NCBI GenBank assembly: GCA_004151065.3
Contig: NWUY0300012993.1
Location: 23,917-47,618 of the forward strand
Direction: 5' to 3'
Length of the DNA: 23,702 nt
Source: Larix sibirica
Lineage: Eukaryota > Streptophyta > Pinopsida > Pinales > Pinaceae
This document shows positions 21,186 through 23,702 of the stretch, one piece after another. Both the position numbers and the translations under genes were made by a program. The notes beneath the pieces were generated by a model. That model had not been told where the DNA came from. It did no database searches and saw only the letters and a program-made list of their open reading frames with translations. How positions within the stretch are numbered: the first letter of the stretch is position 1; every line of letters begins with the position of its first letter.

Positions 21186-21520
21186 CTATATCTCTTGTTG
21201 GGTAAGGTTAATAGATCTTTTACTTGATGCTTATAAAGTTTTTTTTGCAATTTGCAAACTTTCTGCTGGGAGACTTGACACGATAGGCAAGGTGGGTGGA
21301 ACCATTCACATTTGCAATGGTCTAGGTAGAATACTTATTAGTAAAGGCAAGTAATGCAAGTAGAGATCTAGATTGTATTCTCACAACAAATATTAGTGGA
21401 GATCTAAATCGTATTCTCACAACAAATATCAGTGGAGATCTAAATCGTATTCTCACAACAAATATCAGAATTTTGCGGAGACGTTTAGCAAATATGAGAG
21501 TTTTGTAGAGATGTATATAG
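21186..21520. repeat. Tandem array unit 3, left part
   Basis: It carries 'aatagatcttttactt' (about 21209), 'ctttctgctgggagacttga', 'ggcaaggtgggtggaacc' and 'gtagagatctaga' (21360), 450 bp after the unit 2 anchor. It stops at 'gtagagatgtatatag', where the T-run marking the 3' end of a minus-strand LINE begins. The unit resumes beyond the LINE at about 22.56 kb. Confidence 0.75.
21363..21470. repeat. 36-bp minisatellite, three copies
   Basis: Units starting 'gagatcta' lie at 21363, 21399 and 21435, a strict 36-bp period. Each continues to 'gtattctcacaacaaatat'. The second and third copies are almost identical; the first differs at a few positions. It is an expansion of the 'gagatctaga...attctcgca' block present once in units 1 and 2. 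Confidence 0.9.
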
Positions 21521-22520
21521 TTTTTTTTTTCACCTAGAAAAAAAAGTTGTTACTTGTTATTCAAAATTGAATCAAAGATAACAATTACAATCCCCATGTG
21601 CTCAAGTGCCTCCAATACACTTTTTAGGACTACATGACAGTCTCTTTCTATCTATCACATAAACAAAAAACCATCAAAGGCCAAGATACCTCTATCTTCA
21701 TCTCTGCATAGTCCAAACAAGGATATGAATAAAGATTTTGGTACAAACCAAAACTACATCCTCGCCCTTATATACAAAATGATCAAAACAAGTTTATTTG
21801 CTCAATTGTTTTTGAAACTTACAGCTAACGATTATCTATAATCCTTAAAGACTTAACACAAACCAAGAATCACTATCCAAAAACAGGACTTGGTAGACCT
21901 GGAGAGAGCCTTTTGCCACCACCTAATGGTCTTATAGCTCTTCAAAAAGGAGGACCCCTTTGGATGATCTATCAACTTGAGAGTTGAATTGACAATAAAT
22001 ATGTCTGAAAGATAAGTTTTGAAACCTTCCCTATATCTCTTTGACACTCTGCATCCAATGCTCCAAGTGAGTCACTTGTAAATTAGCTTTTCCAAAATCC
22101 CAATCCACAATCACTCTAGAATCACCCCCCACTTGTAAGGATATAAAACCTTTGAATAAAGCAAAAAGAAGAAGTCCCCCAAAAGCCAAAAGTCTTGCTC
22201 TTGTATTTGTACCTTCACCACAACCCATCCAATAGAGAAAACAATGTTTATCCCTAGAAATAATAACCATACCAATACCACAATGCCCCAACTAAGAAGC
22301 ACCATCAAACAAGCTAACATGAACAGAAAAAGAAAAGTGAGAAGCAACAATAATTTTGAGAAATAATTTCTCCAAATCCGTGTGATAATCTTTGAATACT
22401 TCCATTATTTTAGAACATGATCTATTAATACTTTTTTGAGCATTTTCAAAGAGTACTAGATTCTTTGCCTCAAAATCCCCCAAGAAACATACAGAGATCT
22501 TTAAATGAACCAACATTTAT
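21521..22520 (-). mobile_element. 5'-truncated LINE with RNase H, minus strand, inside the array
   Basis: On the minus strand a plant LINE RNase H is clear. SLFDGAS, one TAG, then LGHCGIGMVIISRDKHCFLY, GEGTNTRARLLAFGGLL, GGDSRVIVDWDFGKANL, and after a stop FRHIYCQFNSQVDRSSKGVL. The Asp residues of DGA, GDS and the final QVD are kept, but the Glu of the usual AEL is Arg (TRARLL), so the domain should be inactive. The upstream part (to about 22516) is a poorly conserved linker. The plus-strand T-run at about 21521-21530 would be the poly(A) tail, giving the 3' end. The left flank (unit 3 left part) and right flank (array tail) belong to the same repeat, which supports insertion. No clean target-site duplication was found, although 'agagatgt' occurs on both sides. 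Confidence 0.82.
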
Positions 22521-22582
22521 ACCCACTAAGCCAAACATTTAAACAACCTTCAAAAATCCTTGATCCCAACAAATACAGCTCT

Positions 22583-22727
22583 TTAATTTCTATGTATTAA
22601 TAATTATAATTTTAGAGATGTTAGAGTATTAATTAATTTCTATGTATTAGTAATTATAATTTTAGAGATGTTAGAGTATTAATTAATTTCTATGTATCGG
22701 TAATTATAATTTTAGAGATGTTAGAGT
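22583..22727. repeat. 50-bp minisatellite, about three copies
   Basis: The block 'taatttctatgtatt' recurs with an exact 50-bp period ('tatgtat' at 22591, 22641 and 22691). The copies differ at only two or three positions, so the expansion is recent. Its 'ttttagagatgttagag' end matches the 'ttttgtagagatg' block of the array units, showing that this is the right-hand continuation of unit 3. Confidence 0.92.
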
Positions 22728-23020
22728 TTTCAATTAATAGAGTTATTAACTAAAAATAATTTTAAAGTTTTTTTCTATAAATGTAATGGAATTTAGTCAA
22801 AACAAACTCCCTAGCCAATTAAAAATTAAAAATTTGAATTTTTTTAACCATTCAAAAAAATACTCAAAATTGGACAACAATTTAAAATTTTTGTCTACAA
22901 AATAAAACGTCAAAACAAGTTTATTAGTAATAATAGAAAACTAGGACAGGGACTAATAATATTTTACTAGTAATAGAAAACCATATTCCCTGCGGGACAG
23001 GGACTAATATAAGAGGATTT
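22728..23020. repeat. Array unit 3 tail and truncated unit 4
   Basis: The segment 'ttttcaattaatagagttatt' (about 22727), an AT-rich tail and 'gtctacaaaataaaa' (about 22893) repeat the tails of units 1 and 2. It then starts a new unit with 'agtaatagaaaaccatattccctgcggg' (about 22970), the counterpart of 'agtaatggaaaactatattccctaagggg' at 20741. Unit 4 breaks off at about 23.01 kb and is replaced by the promoter region. A local duplication of 'ggacagggactaata' lies within it (about 22945 and 22995). Confidence 0.7.
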
Positions 23021-23055
23021 GCAGACCTTTTCGTATGAGAAACACTCTGCACTCA

Positions 23056-23251
23056 CTGCGTTGACTCAAAATTGTCTATATAAATGGATCTAAGCTTTGG
23101 CATTAAAAGTTCAGTAGGGTTAGAGATGAGATCAGACGGAGTCATTGAGACGTCTGCGTTGACTCAAAATTGTCTATATAAATGGATCGAAGCTTTGGCG
23201 TTAAAAGTTCAGAAGGGTTAGAGATGAGATCAGACGGAGTCATTGAGACGT
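23056..23251 (+). promoter_or_regulatory. Tandemly duplicated core promoter (98 bp x 2) with a third diverged copy
   Basis: Copies 23056-23153 and 23154-23251 are nearly identical (about four differences). Each has a W-box-like TTGACT (23061 and 23159; WRKY-type factors bind TTGAC[C/T]) and a TATATAAA box (23077-23084 and 23175-23182), followed by 'gttcag', 'gagatgagat' and 'cattgagacg'. A third copy, more diverged and with an 89-bp offset, covers about 23252-23345. It lacks the TATA and W-box, but its 'gagatgagatggggccattgagatg' holds the start codon of the downstream gene. The second TATA lies about 136 bp before that ATG, a normal plant distance. If the first TATA is used, a short upstream ORF (ATGAGATCAGACGG..., about 23126) would be transcribed. 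Confidence 0.65.
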
Positions 23252-23317
23252 TTTTCCATGTATTATGGAAACGGATGTAATTTTTAACATTAACAGTTCA
23301 GAGGGGCTTGAGATGAG

Positions 23318-23702
23318 ATGGGGCCATTGAGATGTTTTTCCATTTGCTGTGCTTACATGGGCATTCTATTTGCGTTTTCAGCATCTGTCCAACTAAATGA
23401 CCGAGGCAGGTACCCCATTTCACATTAACATACATACTGCTTACTCCTATGAATGTGAATTGTTTATAATTATAACGCTTGGTTATGCAGACTGGTATCA
23501 ATGGCTTCCGCTTTACAGTTTAGCCAGTGTTGTAAACATGATGGCTGTTGTCAACGTGAATAGACCCAGCGGCAGCAGGTATATAGTTATAACTTTCTGG
23601 TTGGGACTGGCACTCTTTGTCAAGGTTGTGATAGAGGCATGCTTATGGGAAACAAATGGATTAAAATGGAGAGAATTCTTATCTCTGGACATGGAAAGGA
23701 GA
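23318..23702 (+). CDS. TMEM220-like membrane protein, 5' part (two exons, runs off the window)
   Basis: Exon 1 is 23318-23405 and exon 2 is 23491 to the window end; the intron is 85 bp, phase 1. The joined frame gives 100 visible residues without a stop. The first hydrophobic segment (about residues 8-26) ends FAFSASVQLND, then RDWYQWLPLYSLASVVNM begins the second, and YIVITFWLGLALFVKVV forms the third. The 'VQLNDPDWYxWxPLY' pattern is the hallmark of the TMEM220 family, small multi-pass proteins of unknown biochemical role; here the Pro is Arg. The start was chosen as the first in-frame ATG after a TGA at about 23308; it has G at -3 and G at +4. An overlapping 5-codon uORF starts at 23313. 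The frame is kept only if the intron begins with GC (23406) and ends with AG (23490). I am fairly sure of the family from motif recall, less sure of the splice form. The Pro loss and unusual donor leave a small chance of a pseudogene. Confidence 0.72.

Noticed and set aside
21490-22640. Target-site duplication 'agagatgt' around the minus-strand LINE
   Set aside because: The same block is part of the array unit and of the 50-bp repeat, so its presence on both sides does not prove a duplication.
21363-22727. Evenly spaced 36-bp and 50-bp repeats as a CRISPR-like array
   Set aside because: The copies are contiguous with no unique spacers, and the window is clearly eukaryotic; they are minisatellites.
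23406-23411. Canonical GT donor at 23410 for the membrane-protein intron
   Set aside because: It shifts the frame and leads to TAG at 23561-23563, losing the conserved DWYQWLPLY motif that the GC donor preserves.

Overview
This is a plant nuclear window. It is AT-rich and gene-poor, and it is filled with decayed retroelements. The plant signs are a plant-type LINE carrying its own C-terminal RNase H domain, a Ty3/gypsy integrase tail, and a short intron-containing gene with a TATA box and W-box-like motifs. The depth of decay and the size of the gene-free stretches suggest a large seed-plant genome, possibly a gymnosperm. That is an inference from style only; nothing here fixes the species. 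Two N bases (10265 and 18175) mark assembly uncertainty.

Layout, left to right. Positions 1-6.7 kb hold no convincing active gene. They contain short dispersed foldback repeats (about 342-415, 2910-3019 and perhaps 4850-4920), a broken minus-strand coding remnant (about 1545-2247) and one weak exon-like frame (4322-4568). At 6743-7985 (minus) lies a clear pseudogene of a long coiled-coil protein with an internal repeat of about 73 residues. Most of its stop codons are explained by C-to-T change at Gln codons. Positions 8.0-10.5 kb are mostly anonymous, with one short CpG-rich patch near 9.97-10.13 kb. A nearly full-length but dead LINE runs 10.5-14.5 kb (plus): endonuclease tail, reverse transcriptase, zf-RVT-like region and RNase H. 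From 14.7 to 18.1 kb are diverged direct repeats and then minus-strand Ty3/gypsy remains: an integrase C-terminus (17793-18113) and, downstream of it, a decayed extra reading frame (16100-17154).

The right end is the most organised part. A diverged tandem array of roughly 430-490 bp units starts at about 20.28 kb. A minus-strand, 5'-truncated LINE (about 21.52-22.52 kb) sits inside its third unit, and two minisatellites (36 bp x 3 and 50 bp x 3) have expanded on either side of that insertion. The array runs directly into a 98-bp tandem duplication that carries a W-box-like TTGACT and a TATATAAA box. A third, diverged copy of this unit contains the predicted start codon of the only gene that looks functional: a TMEM220-like membrane protein (23318 to beyond the window end). 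It has two visible exons joined in frame only if the intron uses a GC-AG boundary.

No operon logic applies. The point of interest is how repeats, a LINE insertion and promoter duplication have built the upstream region of this gene.
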